Positions 33,105 to 41,618 of a stretch of 53,220 nt of DNA are shown piece after piece. A program made the translations under genes and the position numbers. The stretch covers positions 1 through 53,220 of the forward strand of contig JAHCJK010000018.1 of the NCBI GenBank assembly GCA_026184295.1. Reading direction: 5' to 3'. Origin of the DNA: Planctomycetota bacterium. GTDB lineage: Bacteria; Planctomycetota; SZUA-567; H5-PLA8. Position 1 is the stretch's first letter. Every line of letters starts with the position of its first letter. The notes beneath the pieces are model-generated. The model saw only the letters and a list, made by a program, of their open reading frames with translations, had not been told where the DNA came from and did not search any database.

Positions 33105-35354
33105 ATGCGCAGGTGGTGCCGGCTGATGCTCGTGGTGTTCTGCGGCCTTCGCGCCGGAGCGGGCGAGGCCGAGTCCAGCGCCCCGGCGCTGAAGGTGGAA
33201 GTCGCCGTCACCGGCCAAACGATCCGGCCCAAGGTCCCGGCGATCGGGTTCAGCCTTTGCCAGAATCCCATCGACGACCGCTCGACGATGCTCGGCAACT
33301 GCCTCAACAGCAACCCCGGGCTGGAAGCCGGCATCCTGTACCGCCGCGTCTTTCTTGCCGGCGGAGGCGACGCGAACGGGTTCGAGGAACCCGCGCAGCA
33401 CGAGGAGAACTACCGCAAGTCGATCCCGCAGGAGTTCTGGAAGGGCGCGGAGTTCCGCGTGCTGGCGGGCAAGGCGGCCGGCCGCCGGGGCAAGCTCGCG
33501 CAGGCCTCCTACGCCGACGGGCGCAAGACCGTCTACACGGCCGAAGGCGGCGGCCCGGCCTTCGCCGCGGGCGACCTGATCTGGCTGAGCCAAGAGGGCG
33601 CGCTCGCGCAGGTCCACCGGAGCTGGTCGCTCACGGTCTCGGACCGGCCGGACGGCGTCGAGCAGGGCGACCGCGCCCCGTGGTTCGGCGGGCGCACCTG
33701 CGTGAAACTGGGGAAGGACCGCCCGAACATCTGGCTCCCGACCTTCGACCGCTGGGGCGGCGGGCGCGCGGGCGACCGCGGCGGAAACTCCGACCGCTTC
33801 CTGCAGGAAAAGACCTACCGCGTGACCGTCTGGGCCCGGGGCACGCCGGGCGCGAAGTGTTCGGTGCGCTTCGTGGCCAGTTCGGAACCCGGCCGGCCCG
33901 AGCCCGACGATTTCGCCGTCACCGAGACGTGGAAGAAGTACGAGCTGGTCCGCAAGTCCGATCCCATGGTCAATCTGATTATCGTGGCCTCCGGGGGCGA
34001 GGTCTGGCTGGACAACTTCATCGTCAGCGAAGACGACGGCGGCGAGCCGCTGGCGGTGCTCCCGCGCGTGGCGGGGGCGCTGGCCGAGTTCAAGCCGGGC
34101 GTGCTGCGCATCCTGAGCGGCGCGCGCGGGGAGAGCCTCGAGAACTGGCTGGCGCATCCGCTGGAACGCCTGCGCACGGTGGAGAAGGTGGCCTTCAACC
34201 AGGCCTCCACGCGCGACCCCGATCCGCCGAATCTGCCCGACGCCCTGGACCTGTGCGAACGCGCGGGCGCCGCGCCCTGGCTGACCGTGGGCCTGGCCAT
34301 GACCGAGGAGGAATGGGACGGGCTGCTCGAATACCTGGCCGGGCCGGCCGAGAGCCCCTTCGGCGCGCGGCGCGCGCGGCACGGGCAGCCGGACCCGTGG
34401 ATCGGGAAATTCGAGACGATCTACCTCGAACTGGGCGACGAGGTCTGGAACAGGCGCAAGGCGCCCTGGAACGTCGAGAACGCCGAGCATTACGCGGCGG
34501 CGGCCGAGCGCGTCTTCAGCCGGGCGCGGAAGAACAAACACTTCGGCCCCCGGATCCGCCTCGTGGCCAACGGCTGCCTCGCCGATCCGAAGTGGAACGA
34601 GACGGTCCTGAAATACGTCCCGTCGATGGACGTGCTGGGCTGCGGCGCGGCGCTCGAGTTCGCGCAGCCCGGCGGGAACGCCAATGCGGCCGGGCTGCTC
34701 GCGCAGATGCTGGCCGGACCGGCGCGCGCGCTTCCGGCCTGGAACGCCGCGCGGCAGCAGGCCCAGTCGGCCCGCAAGGCGCTCGCGCTGAGCGGCTGGG
34801 AGACGGTCTCCGGCGAGCAGGGATTTCTCGGGCAGGAACGGTCGATGCTGCGCGGGCAGGCCTCGGCGGTGGCGGCGCTGGACGGGCTCCTGCAGGCGCT
34901 GGCGAACGGCGCGGAAGCCGCGGCCTTCTCGCGCTTCGCGCAGGGTTCCAACAACGCGACCCACGTGGACGCGCACGCGATGGCCCTGCATCCCGCGGGG
35001 ATGGCCTTGCGCCTTTTCAACCGGCACGCGGGCGGGAAGGACCTGCTCGCGGCGAGCGTCGCGCCCGCGGCCGACGGCCCCGCGCCCGGCGTCCCGGCGC
35101 TGGGCGCGTACGCCTTCAAGAGCGGGCAGGGCTGCGGCGTCTTTCTGCTCAACCGCTCGCCCGCGCAGGCCTGCGCCGTGCGGCTGAAGCTGCCGGGGTC
35201 CGCGAAGAAGGCCACGGCCTACACGCTGGCCGCCGCCGACCCCCTGGCCAACAACCTGAACGACTTGCAGGTGGACGTGAAGGCCGCCGAGATCGACCTG
35301 TCCGGCGAGGTGCTCGTGCCCGCGCACGGCCTGGTGCTGGTGGAGACGAAATGA
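33105..35354 (+). CDS. secreted glycoside-hydrolase-like (GH-A/arabinofuranosidase-like) protein
   Basis: A 749-residue exported protein with an N-terminal signal (MRRWCRLMLVVFCGLRAGAG). The layout recalls alpha-L-arabinofuranosidase-like enzymes: an N-terminal beta-rich region with a carbohydrate-binding-like segment (YELVRKSDPMVNLIIVASGG, LDNFIV), a TIM-barrel-like middle starting near AEFKPGVLRILSG, and a C-terminal beta domain. YLELGDEVWN (E446) is where clan GH-A enzymes carry the Asn-Glu acid/base pair; here the Asn is Asp, so activity is uncertain. ATG 33105 has GAGGA at proper distance and gives a signal peptide; a TTG at 33066 is a poor alternative. Its stop overlaps the next gene's start as ATGA. 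Confidence 0.65.
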   Translation: MRRWCRLMLVVFCGLRAGAGEAESSAPALKVEVAVTGQTIRPKVPAIGFSLCQNPIDDRSTMLGNCLNSNPGLEAGILYRRVFLAGGGDANGFEEPAQHEENYRKSIPQEFWKGAEFRVLAGKAAGRRGKLAQASYADGRKTVYTAEGGGPAFAAGDLIWLSQEGALAQVHRSWSLTVSDRPDGVEQGDRAPWFGGRTCVKLGKDRPNIWLPTFDRWGGGRAGDRGGNSDRFLQEKTYRVTVWARGTPGAKCSVRFVASSEPGRPEPDDFAVTETWKKYELVRKSDPMVNLIIVASGGEVWLDNFIVSEDDGGEPLAVLPRVAGALAEFKPGVLRILSGARGESLENWLAHPLERLRTVEKVAFNQASTRDPDPPNLPDALDLCERAGAAPWLTVGLAMTEEEWDGLLEYLAGPAESPFGARRARHGQPDPWIGKFETIYLELGDEVWNRRKAPWNVENAEHYAAAAERVFSRARKNKHFGPRIRLVANGCLADPKWNETVLKYVPSMDVLGCGAALEFAQPGGNANAAGLLAQMLAGPARALPAWNAARQQAQSARKALALSGWETVSGEQGFLGQERSMLRGQASAVAALDGLLQALANGAEAAAFSRFAQGSNNATHVDAHAMALHPAGMALRLFNRHAGGKDLLAASVAPAADGPAPGVPALGAYAFKSGQGCGVFLLNRSPAQACAVRLKLPGSAKKATAYTLAAADPLANNLNDLQVDVKAAEIDLSGEVLVPAHGLVLVETK

Positions 35355-36937
35355 GCATGCGAACGCCCGGCGCGCGCGGCATCGGACTTCTTCTGGCGCT
35401 GGCCGCGCTGCCGGCCGGGGCGCAGGACTGGCCGCAGTGGCGCGGGCCCGACCGCACCGGAGCGGCCGACGGCGGCCCGCCGCTGCTCGAAGCGGTCCCC
35501 GAGGCGGGCTTGAAGATTCTCTGGCAGAGCGAGCCGATTCCCGACACGGGCGACGTCACGCGCACGGGCTCCGACGTGGGCTACAGTTCGCCCGTGGCCG
35601 CGGGCGGGAAGGTCTTCCTGTACCTGAACCAGCGATTGCAGGACACCAGCCCGTTCACGCTCGGGTGGGGGCTGCGCAACCGCCTGGGCTGTTTCGAGCC
35701 CGCGCTGCCGGAGGCGCTGGCGCGCAAGGTGGAAGCCGCGCGCGTTTCGCCCGAACGCCAGGGCCTGAAACCCGGCGACGTGCCCGCGTGGGCCGGCGAA
35801 TGGCTGATCAAGAACCTGACGCACGAGGAATACGCCGCGCACGCGCTCGGCATCATGAACCGCCTGATGAGCGGCGCGGAGGCGCTCGACCTGCGCGTGC
35901 TCGAACGCGTCGTGGCGCTGAAGGACAAGACCTTCGCCAAGCCGGCCGACGTGGAGGGGGCGCTCGCGAGCGCCGGGCTGCCGCCGGAGCGCGTCAAGGC
36001 CGTGGTGAAGGAGCTGGGCGCCAACCGCCGCCGGGCGCTGGACATCGTCTTCTGCTTCGACGCGCAGACCGGCAGGACGCTCTGGAAGAAGGAATACCCC
36101 GGGGAACTTTTCGAGTACGGCACGTCCAGCACGCCCTGCGTGGCGGGCGACGTGATCTACGTGAGCGGCGGGCGGACGATCTACTGCCTGAAGACGGCCG
36201 ACGGGTCGGAGGTCTGGCAGGCGCCCTGCCCGGCGAAGGAGGTCTCGTCTTCCCCGATCGTGGCCGACGGGGTGCTCGTGATCCAAGCCGGCTCGCTCTG
36301 CGGGCTCGACGCGGCCAGCGGCAAGCTCCTCTGGGCGCGCCCGGAATTCAAAGGCGTGCACGCGTCGCCCACGGTGTGGCGGAAGGACGGCGTCTGCTAC
36401 GCGGTGCACAACGGCGGCATGGTGGAGATCAAGTCGGGCAAGCTGATGTGGCACGTCGGCGGCGGGATGGCCTCGTCGCCCGTCGTCGGCGACGGCTACT
36501 TCGTCATGGACGGGATGGTCTGCTACAAGCTCTCGCTGGAAAAGCCCGCGCCGCACTGGCGGCTCGGCGGGTACTTCCTGAATCCGTCCACGCCGATCGT
36601 CCACCAGGGCATGCTGTACGGGAGCAAGTCGCAGAACGGGCCGCTCTTCTGCGTGGAACTCGCCACCGGGAAGCTCCGCTGGACCAGCCCCGACAAGGAG
36701 AACTTCGGGAACGCCGCGTTCAACACGGCCTCGAGCGTGATCGTGGACGGGAAGATCTTCCTGGACGCCAACGGGAACACGCTGCACGTGGTCCGGGCGA
36801 ACCCGGAGCGCTTCGAGGAGATCGGCAAGTGCAAGCTGGTGCCGGGGAACCTGCGGTCGTCCACGCCGACCATCGCCGACGGGCGCATGTTCATCCGCGG
36901 GAAGGAAGCGCTGGTCTGCTACGAGGTCAAGAAGTAG
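35351..36937 (+). CDS. secreted PQQ-like beta-propeller protein
   Basis: A 528-residue protein with a signal peptide (GIGLLLALAALPAGAQ) and PQQ-type propeller blades. It opens with DWPQWRGPDRTG (26-37), a start typical of planctomycete outer-space propellers, and has blade repeats such as FDAQTGRTLWKKEY, LKTADGSEVWQAP, LDAASGKLLWARP and VELATGKLRWTSP. No haem motif or enzyme-specific PQQ site (Cys-Cys) is seen, so it is probably a binding or scaffold protein. It is translationally coupled (ATGA) to the glycoside-hydrolase-like gene, which implies a shared job at the cell surface. About 95 residues after the second blade are helical and unusual for a propeller. Confidence 0.85.
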   Translation: MSMRTPGARGIGLLLALAALPAGAQDWPQWRGPDRTGAADGGPPLLEAVPEAGLKILWQSEPIPDTGDVTRTGSDVGYSSPVAAGGKVFLYLNQRLQDTSPFTLGWGLRNRLGCFEPALPEALARKVEAARVSPERQGLKPGDVPAWAGEWLIKNLTHEEYAAHALGIMNRLMSGAEALDLRVLERVVALKDKTFAKPADVEGALASAGLPPERVKAVVKELGANRRRALDIVFCFDAQTGRTLWKKEYPGELFEYGTSSTPCVAGDVIYVSGGRTIYCLKTADGSEVWQAPCPAKEVSSSPIVADGVLVIQAGSLCGLDAASGKLLWARPEFKGVHASPTVWRKDGVCYAVHNGGMVEIKSGKLMWHVGGGMASSPVVGDGYFVMDGMVCYKLSLEKPAPHWRLGGYFLNPSTPIVHQGMLYGSKSQNGPLFCVELATGKLRWTSPDKENFGNAAFNTASSVIVDGKIFLDANGNTLHVVRANPERFEEIGKCKLVPGNLRSSTPTIADGRMFIRGKEALVCYEVKK

Positions 36938-37042
36938 CCGCGCGTTTATCCAACCACATGAATGGCATTACCTTATGCGACGCCCATGCGCGTGCGCATC
37001 CTCATTCAACACCTCCGCACAGGTGGGATTCAAAAAGGACTC

Positions 37043-37063
37043 GGCCCGCCGGCCGGGCCTTTG
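37043..37063 (+). terminator. weak terminator-like hairpin
   Basis: GGCCCG pairs with CGGGCC around CCGGC and is followed only by TTTGG. It lies about 105 bp past the propeller stop. The U-tract is short, so it may be a leader hairpin for the next gene instead. Confidence 0.35.
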
Positions 37064-37155
37064 GCTGCATCATGCCGTGGGAGGGGCACGTCCTATAAAG
37101 GTAGCGTGTATGCACGGTTTCCAGCCGGCCGGCACCTCCGTTCCGGGAAGGGCTC

Positions 37156-39723
37156 ATGAAGTTCTACTTCTGCGAGACCTGCGGGAAGCGCGTGACCGAG
37201 CAGGACGTCGAGGCCGGGCGCGCCCGCAATAAAAAGCTCAACGGCGTCTTCTGCGCGGGCTGCGCCGAAGGCGTGATGACGATGGAGTTGCAGCCGGTCT
37301 CCGAAGACGAAGCACGCCGGCTGCTCAACAAGCGCAACACTCCGGCGGCCGGAGCGGCGACGGCCAGGCCGCCCACGTCGGCCGCGCCCACGCTCAAACG
37401 CGATACGTCGCAGACGCGCATCCCGGCCGCGCGAACGTCCGGCGAAGCCAAGCACACGCAGCGATCGGCGCATCCTGCGCCCGCGCCCGCGCAAGGCGCG
37501 AACACGGGCATGATCGTCGCCGGCGCGGCCGCGGCGCTGCTGCTGGTGGCCGGGCTGCTGGTGGCGTTCAAGTCCGGCGGCGAAGGCCGGGCTCCCGAGC
37601 CGCGTACGGCGCAGGGTTCGCCCGAGCGCGCCGTGCCGCCGGCGCCTCCGGCCTTGCCGGCGACCGTGCCCGCGCCGGAGGTCAAGACGCCCGAGGCCGA
37701 GGCCGCGCCGGTCCCGGACCCCGCGCCCAAAGCCGCCAAGACCGACGTGCCCGCGCAGCAGGCTCCGCAGGAAGAACCGCCCAAGGAACCCGCGCCCGCG
37801 CAACCGGATACGCCCGCGCCCAAAGTCGAGACGGGCGAGGCCGCGCCGAAGCCCGATCCGGCCGCGCCTGTCGCCGCGCCCGCGCCGCCGGTTCCGCCCA
37901 AGCCGGTCTTCGACTTCAAGGCCGCGCTGGAGATCGCCGCGAGCGGGCGGCCGTGGAAGGGGCTCGACGAGGAACTGCGCGCGCGGCTGGACGAGGCGGA
38001 ACCCGCCGAGCGCGCGCGCATCCAGGCGCTGCTCGAGCAGGGCGCGCTGGCCGAGCGCGTGCCGCAGGCGGCGGAGGCGTACCTGCGCGCGCAGGCCGGC
38101 AAGCGCGTGGCCCTGAACATGGCCAGCGGCGTGCGGCGGCTGGTCACGTTCTCGGTCGAAGGCGACACGGTGCGCGCCGACCTAGGCGACGGCATGAAGC
38201 CGCTCGACCTGGGGGCCTTTGCGCCGTTTCAGGTCCTGGAGTTCGCCAAGGCGCACTTGGGGGATGGCGAGGACGCGCAACGCGCGCACGCGGCCTGGCA
38301 GGCCTTTCACGGCGACGCGGCCGCGCTGGACAAGGCGCTCCCGAAGCTGCCCGAGGCCGCGCAGGCGCTCTTGAAGCAGGTGCTGGAGGCGCGCCAGGCG
38401 CGCGAGGCCGGCACGCAGTCGAAGGAACTGGCCGCGCGCTTCCTGCAGCTCAAGGCCGACGGCAAGGCCGCGGAGGCGCTCGCCGCGGGCAAGGCGCTGC
38501 TCTTGAAGTACCCCGGCGCGCCGGCCGTGAAGGAACTCGAACCGGACCTCGAGACGCAGCTCGCGGAACTGGAAGCGCAAAGCAGCGACCTCTACAACGT
38601 CTTCCTCTGCGACGCCAAGCGCCTGCCCGACGGGCGCGTCTCGCTCGAATACGACTTCGCCAAGCCGCAGCACGTGGCCGACCTGGTCAACCGCGGGCTC
38701 GCGCCGCGCTTCCTCGAAGTGGACGGCGAGATCACGCTCGGCAACGACAGCCGCTGGGACCGCATCGTCCAGGTCGGCGACGCCTACGGCACGCACTACC
38801 GCAACGGGCGCGCCTCCGTGAACCTGAACGGCAAGCAGACGATGAAGGAGTTGAAGTCCTACAACCCGAACCACGGCTACTACGAAGGCCCGGTCGGCGG
38901 CGTGCACCGCTACCGCTTCAAGGCCGGCCCGCAGGGCTTCTCGTTTCAGGTGGACGACGACGAGGCGATCGTCCAGGCCGGGCCCTGGAAAGGCGGCGTG
39001 ATCCGCTGGCCGGGGCACTACGTCACGCTGCCGTCGAAGCTGAGCCTGACCGGGCGGCTGGATCCGCGCTGGGTCGCGGAGATGGCCGAGGCGGCGAAGG
39101 AGCGCACCGCGTTTCTTTCCGGCGCGTGGGTGAACCTGAAGCCGTCGGCGCGCGCGGTTCCGCTGGAAGTCGCCGAGTTCTGGTTCAACAGCTACACGCA
39201 CGGGTCGGACAAGGAAAAGCGTTCGGTGCTGGGCTGGCACGAATGCGGCGCGGCCTGGCGCGTCGAAGGGCAGGAGTGGGTCTCGCCGCCCGCGGACCTG
39301 CGACCGAAATTCCACGCGCGCTTCTGGCCGATGGCGCTCGCGGGCCCCAACGCCGAACTCTCGTTCGAGGCGCGCTGCGACAAGGGCTTCGTCGAGATCG
39401 AAGCGCCGGGGGCCTTCAACTACATGGACGCGATCTCGGTCTGCATTTTTCCGGACAAGGTCGCGGTGCAGAAGACGCATACGTTCGATGGGGAACCGGG
39501 CACGCACAACCCCGGTTCGATCAAGACCGCGTCCAAATCGCCCAAGCCCGGCCAGTGGCAGCGCTACCAGCTCATCGCGGAAAAGGGCAAGCTGCGCGTG
39601 CTCGTCGAGGGCGCGCAGGCGCTCGAATACGACTACAAGGCCGGGCCCGGAACCTGGGCGTTCTGGTCGTATCCGGGCTGCGAGTACCGCCTGCGAAATG
39701 TGAAGGTGCGCAAGACGGAATAG
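37156..39723 (+). CDS. zinc-ribbon, membrane-anchored protein with LamG/DUF1080-like C-terminus
   Basis: An 855-residue protein in clear parts. A zinc ribbon is at the N-terminus (C6, C9, C33, C36). One membrane helix lies near 118-138. A roughly 110-residue Pro/Ala/Glu linker follows (145-255). Next is an alpha-helical region of short repeats (about 255-480), and then a beta-rich C-terminal half whose end (RYQLIAEKGKLRVLVEGAQA, GTWAFWSYPGCEYRLRNVKV) resembles the concanavalin-like fold of DUF1080/LamG proteins. The N-terminus would be cytoplasmic and the large part outside. Function unknown. No catalytic residues can be assigned. ATG 37156 has GGGAAGGG upstream. The neighbours are a propeller protein and pckA. 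Confidence 0.8.
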   Translation: MKFYFCETCGKRVTEQDVEAGRARNKKLNGVFCAGCAEGVMTMELQPVSEDEARRLLNKRNTPAAGAATARPPTSAAPTLKRDTSQTRIPAARTSGEAKHTQRSAHPAPAPAQGANTGMIVAGAAAALLLVAGLLVAFKSGGEGRAPEPRTAQGSPERAVPPAPPALPATVPAPEVKTPEAEAAPVPDPAPKAAKTDVPAQQAPQEEPPKEPAPAQPDTPAPKVETGEAAPKPDPAAPVAAPAPPVPPKPVFDFKAALEIAASGRPWKGLDEELRARLDEAEPAERARIQALLEQGALAERVPQAAEAYLRAQAGKRVALNMASGVRRLVTFSVEGDTVRADLGDGMKPLDLGAFAPFQVLEFAKAHLGDGEDAQRAHAAWQAFHGDAAALDKALPKLPEAAQALLKQVLEARQAREAGTQSKELAARFLQLKADGKAAEALAAGKALLLKYPGAPAVKELEPDLETQLAELEAQSSDLYNVFLCDAKRLPDGRVSLEYDFAKPQHVADLVNRGLAPRFLEVDGEITLGNDSRWDRIVQVGDAYGTHYRNGRASVNLNGKQTMKELKSYNPNHGYYEGPVGGVHRYRFKAGPQGFSFQVDDDEAIVQAGPWKGGVIRWPGHYVTLPSKLSLTGRLDPRWVAEMAEAAKERTAFLSGAWVNLKPSARAVPLEVAEFWFNSYTHGSDKEKRSVLGWHECGAAWRVEGQEWVSPPADLRPKFHARFWPMALAGPNAELSFEARCDKGFVEIEAPGAFNYMDAISVCIFPDKVAVQKTHTFDGEPGTHNPGSIKTASKSPKPGQWQRYQLIAEKGKLRVLVEGAQALEYDYKAGPGTWAFWSYPGCEYRLRNVKVRKTE

Positions 39724-39810
39724 CGGCGCGCGCGCCGAGCATGGTACGAATTAAACAGGTAAAATAAGGGTTCAATTGTCCACAATTTGGTTTTTGAGCA
39801 ACCCGGCCAG

Positions 39811-39843
39811 ACGTTTTTTCCGATCTTGAAACGTAGTTTTTTT
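39811..39843 (+). terminator. A+T-rich terminator-like hairpin
   Basis: ACGTTT (39811-39816) and AAACGT (39829-39834) are followed by AGTTTTTTT. The stem is weak. A second dyad, AATTGT-CC-ACAATT (39774-39787), precedes it. The position fits the end of the 855-aa gene. Confidence 0.4.
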
Positions 39844-39880
39844 CGCACGGACAATTCCGGCGCATCCTCACCATTTTGTC

Positions 39881-39898
39881 ACGACTGCGTCGTATAAT
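39881..39898 (+). promoter_or_regulatory. TATAAT box overlapped by dyad, upstream of pckA
   Basis: TATAAT (39893-39898) lies 45 bp before the pckA start. ACGAC-TGC-GTCGT (39881-39893) is a perfect inverted repeat touching it, a plausible operator. TTGTCA at 39876 is too close (11 bp) to be the -35 box. Confidence 0.4.
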
Positions 39899-39943
39899 TA
39901 CTACAGATCGGCCGGAGGAATCGAACCTGAGGAGGGAACGACC

Positions 39944-41518
39944 ATGCTGAATCTGAGCAACCTGGGCCTGACGCATCCCGCGCGCGTCTATCACAACCTT
40001 TCCACCCCGGCGCTGTACGAGGAAGCGATCCGCCGCCGCGAGGCGTGGCTGGCGCACCTGGGGCCGCTGCTGGTGCGGACGGGGCACTACACGGGACGCT
40101 CGGCCAAGGACAAATTCGTGGTGAAGGAGCCCTCGGCGGAAGGCAAGGTCTGGTGGGGCAAGCACAACCAGCCGATCTCCGAAGAGAAGTTCAACCAGCT
40201 CAAGATCCGCTTGCAGGCGTACCTGCAGGGCCGCGACATCTTCGTGCAGGACTGCCACTGCGGGGCCGATCCGGCGTACCGCATCAACGTGCGCGTGATC
40301 ACCGAGACCGCGTGGCACAACCTGTTCGCGCGGACGATGTTCATCCGCGAGTTCGACCGGGATGCGCTGGACGCGTTCGCGCCGGACTTCACGGTGCTGC
40401 ACTGCCCCAACTTCCAGGCCATGCCCGAACACGACGGCACCCACAGCGAAGCGTTCGTGCTGCTGCACCTGGCCCAGAAGCTGGCGATCATCGGCGGGAC
40501 GTGCTACGCGGGCGAGATCAAGAAGTCGATCTTCACGGTCATGAACTACCTGCTCCCGCAGCGCGGCGTGCTGAGCATGCACTGTTCGGCGAACGTGGGG
40601 AAGGACGGCGACACGGCGGTCTTCTTCGGGCTCTCGGGGACGGGCAAGACGACGCTCTCGAGCGAGAAGGACCGCGCGATGATCGGCGACGACGAGCACG
40701 GCTGGAGCGAGACGGGCGTCTTCAACCTCGAGGGCGGCTGCTACGCCAAGGTGATCCGGCTCAGCAAGGCCTCGGAACCCGAGATCTACGAGACGACGCG
40801 GCGCTTCGGCACGATCCTCGAAAACGTCGCGTTCGACCCGGACAACCGGCACGTGGACCTGGACGACGCGAGCCTGACCGAGAACACGCGCGCGGCGTAT
40901 CCGATCACGCACATGCCTCACATCGTGAAGGAAGGCGTGGGCGGGCACCCGCGCAACATCGTGATGCTCACCTGCGACGCCTTCGGCGTCATGCCGCCGA
41001 TCGCGAAGCTGACGCCCGAGCAGGCGATGTACCACTTCATCAGCGGGTACACGGCCAAGGTGGCGGGCACCGAACGCGGGGTCAAGGAGCCGGCCGCGAC
41101 CTTCAGCGCGTGCTTCGGCGCGCCGTTCATGGCGCGGCACCCCAGCGAGTACGCGCGGCTCCTGGGCAAGCTGATGGCCAGCCACCGCGCGAACTGCTGG
41201 CTGGTCAACACCGGCTGGAGCGGCGGGCCGTACGGCACCGGGCAGCGTATGAAGATCGAGATCTCCCGCGCGGTCGTGCGCGCGGCGCTCTCGGGGGCGC
41301 TGGACAAGGTTTCCTTCACGCCCGATCCGGTCTTCACGTTCGGCGTGCCCGAAGCCTGCCCGGACGTGCCGGCCGAGATGCTCCAGGCGCGCAACACCTG
41401 GGCCGACAAGGCGGCGTACGACGCCAAGGCGCGGGAACTGGCGGGGCTCTTCAAGAAGAACTTCGCCGAGTACGAAGGCCAGCTCCCCAAGGAGGTCGTG
41501 GGCGCCGGTCCGGCGTAA
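39944..41518 (+). CDS. pckA: phosphoenolpyruvate carboxykinase (ATP)
   Basis: A 524-residue ATP-dependent PEP carboxykinase, interconverting oxaloacetate and PEP, the first step of gluconeogenesis. Marks: RTGHYTGRSAKDKFVV near residues 45-60, HCSANVG, the kinase-1a loop GLSGTGKTTLS (K235), GDDEHGWSETGVFNLEGGCYAK with the kinase-2 aspartates, and VNTGWSGGPYGTG. The length and motifs are those of the ATP-, not GTP-, dependent family. GAGGAGGGAA precedes ATG 39944. It stands alone, with its own promoter-like signal. It is metabolically related to the glgP/xfp/ackA block upstream. Confidence 0.97.
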   Translation: MLNLSNLGLTHPARVYHNLSTPALYEEAIRRREAWLAHLGPLLVRTGHYTGRSAKDKFVVKEPSAEGKVWWGKHNQPISEEKFNQLKIRLQAYLQGRDIFVQDCHCGADPAYRINVRVITETAWHNLFARTMFIREFDRDALDAFAPDFTVLHCPNFQAMPEHDGTHSEAFVLLHLAQKLAIIGGTCYAGEIKKSIFTVMNYLLPQRGVLSMHCSANVGKDGDTAVFFGLSGTGKTTLSSEKDRAMIGDDEHGWSETGVFNLEGGCYAKVIRLSKASEPEIYETTRRFGTILENVAFDPDNRHVDLDDASLTENTRAAYPITHMPHIVKEGVGGHPRNIVMLTCDAFGVMPPIAKLTPEQAMYHFISGYTAKVAGTERGVKEPAATFSACFGAPFMARHPSEYARLLGKLMASHRANCWLVNTGWSGGPYGTGQRMKIEISRAVVRAALSGALDKVSFTPDPVFTFGVPEACPDVPAEMLQARNTWADKAAYDAKARELAGLFKKNFAEYEGQLPKEVVGAGPA

Positions 41519-41618
41519 GTCCGGCGGGCCACGGCGAATCCCGAATCGGCCAAAGGATTTCGGTGGAAACCCCCCTCTAACCCCGGACGATGGTTCCGGG
41601 CGGGGCGGGGGATTCGGG

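Noticed and set aside
36938..37155. Possible tRNA (GGGATTCAAAA resembles a T-loop)
   Set aside because: No acceptor stem, anticodon arm or D-arm can be folded around it.
36962..37159. Short frame starting like a glycosyltransferase (RILIQHLRTGGIQK)
   Set aside because: The similarity ends after about 15 residues, the remainder crosses a hairpin, and it has no ribosome site; probably chance, or at most a tiny remnant.
39876..39898. TTGTCA and TATAAT as a sigma-70 promoter for pckA
   Set aside because: The spacer is only 11 bp, too short; only the TATAAT and the dyad are kept as weak evidence.
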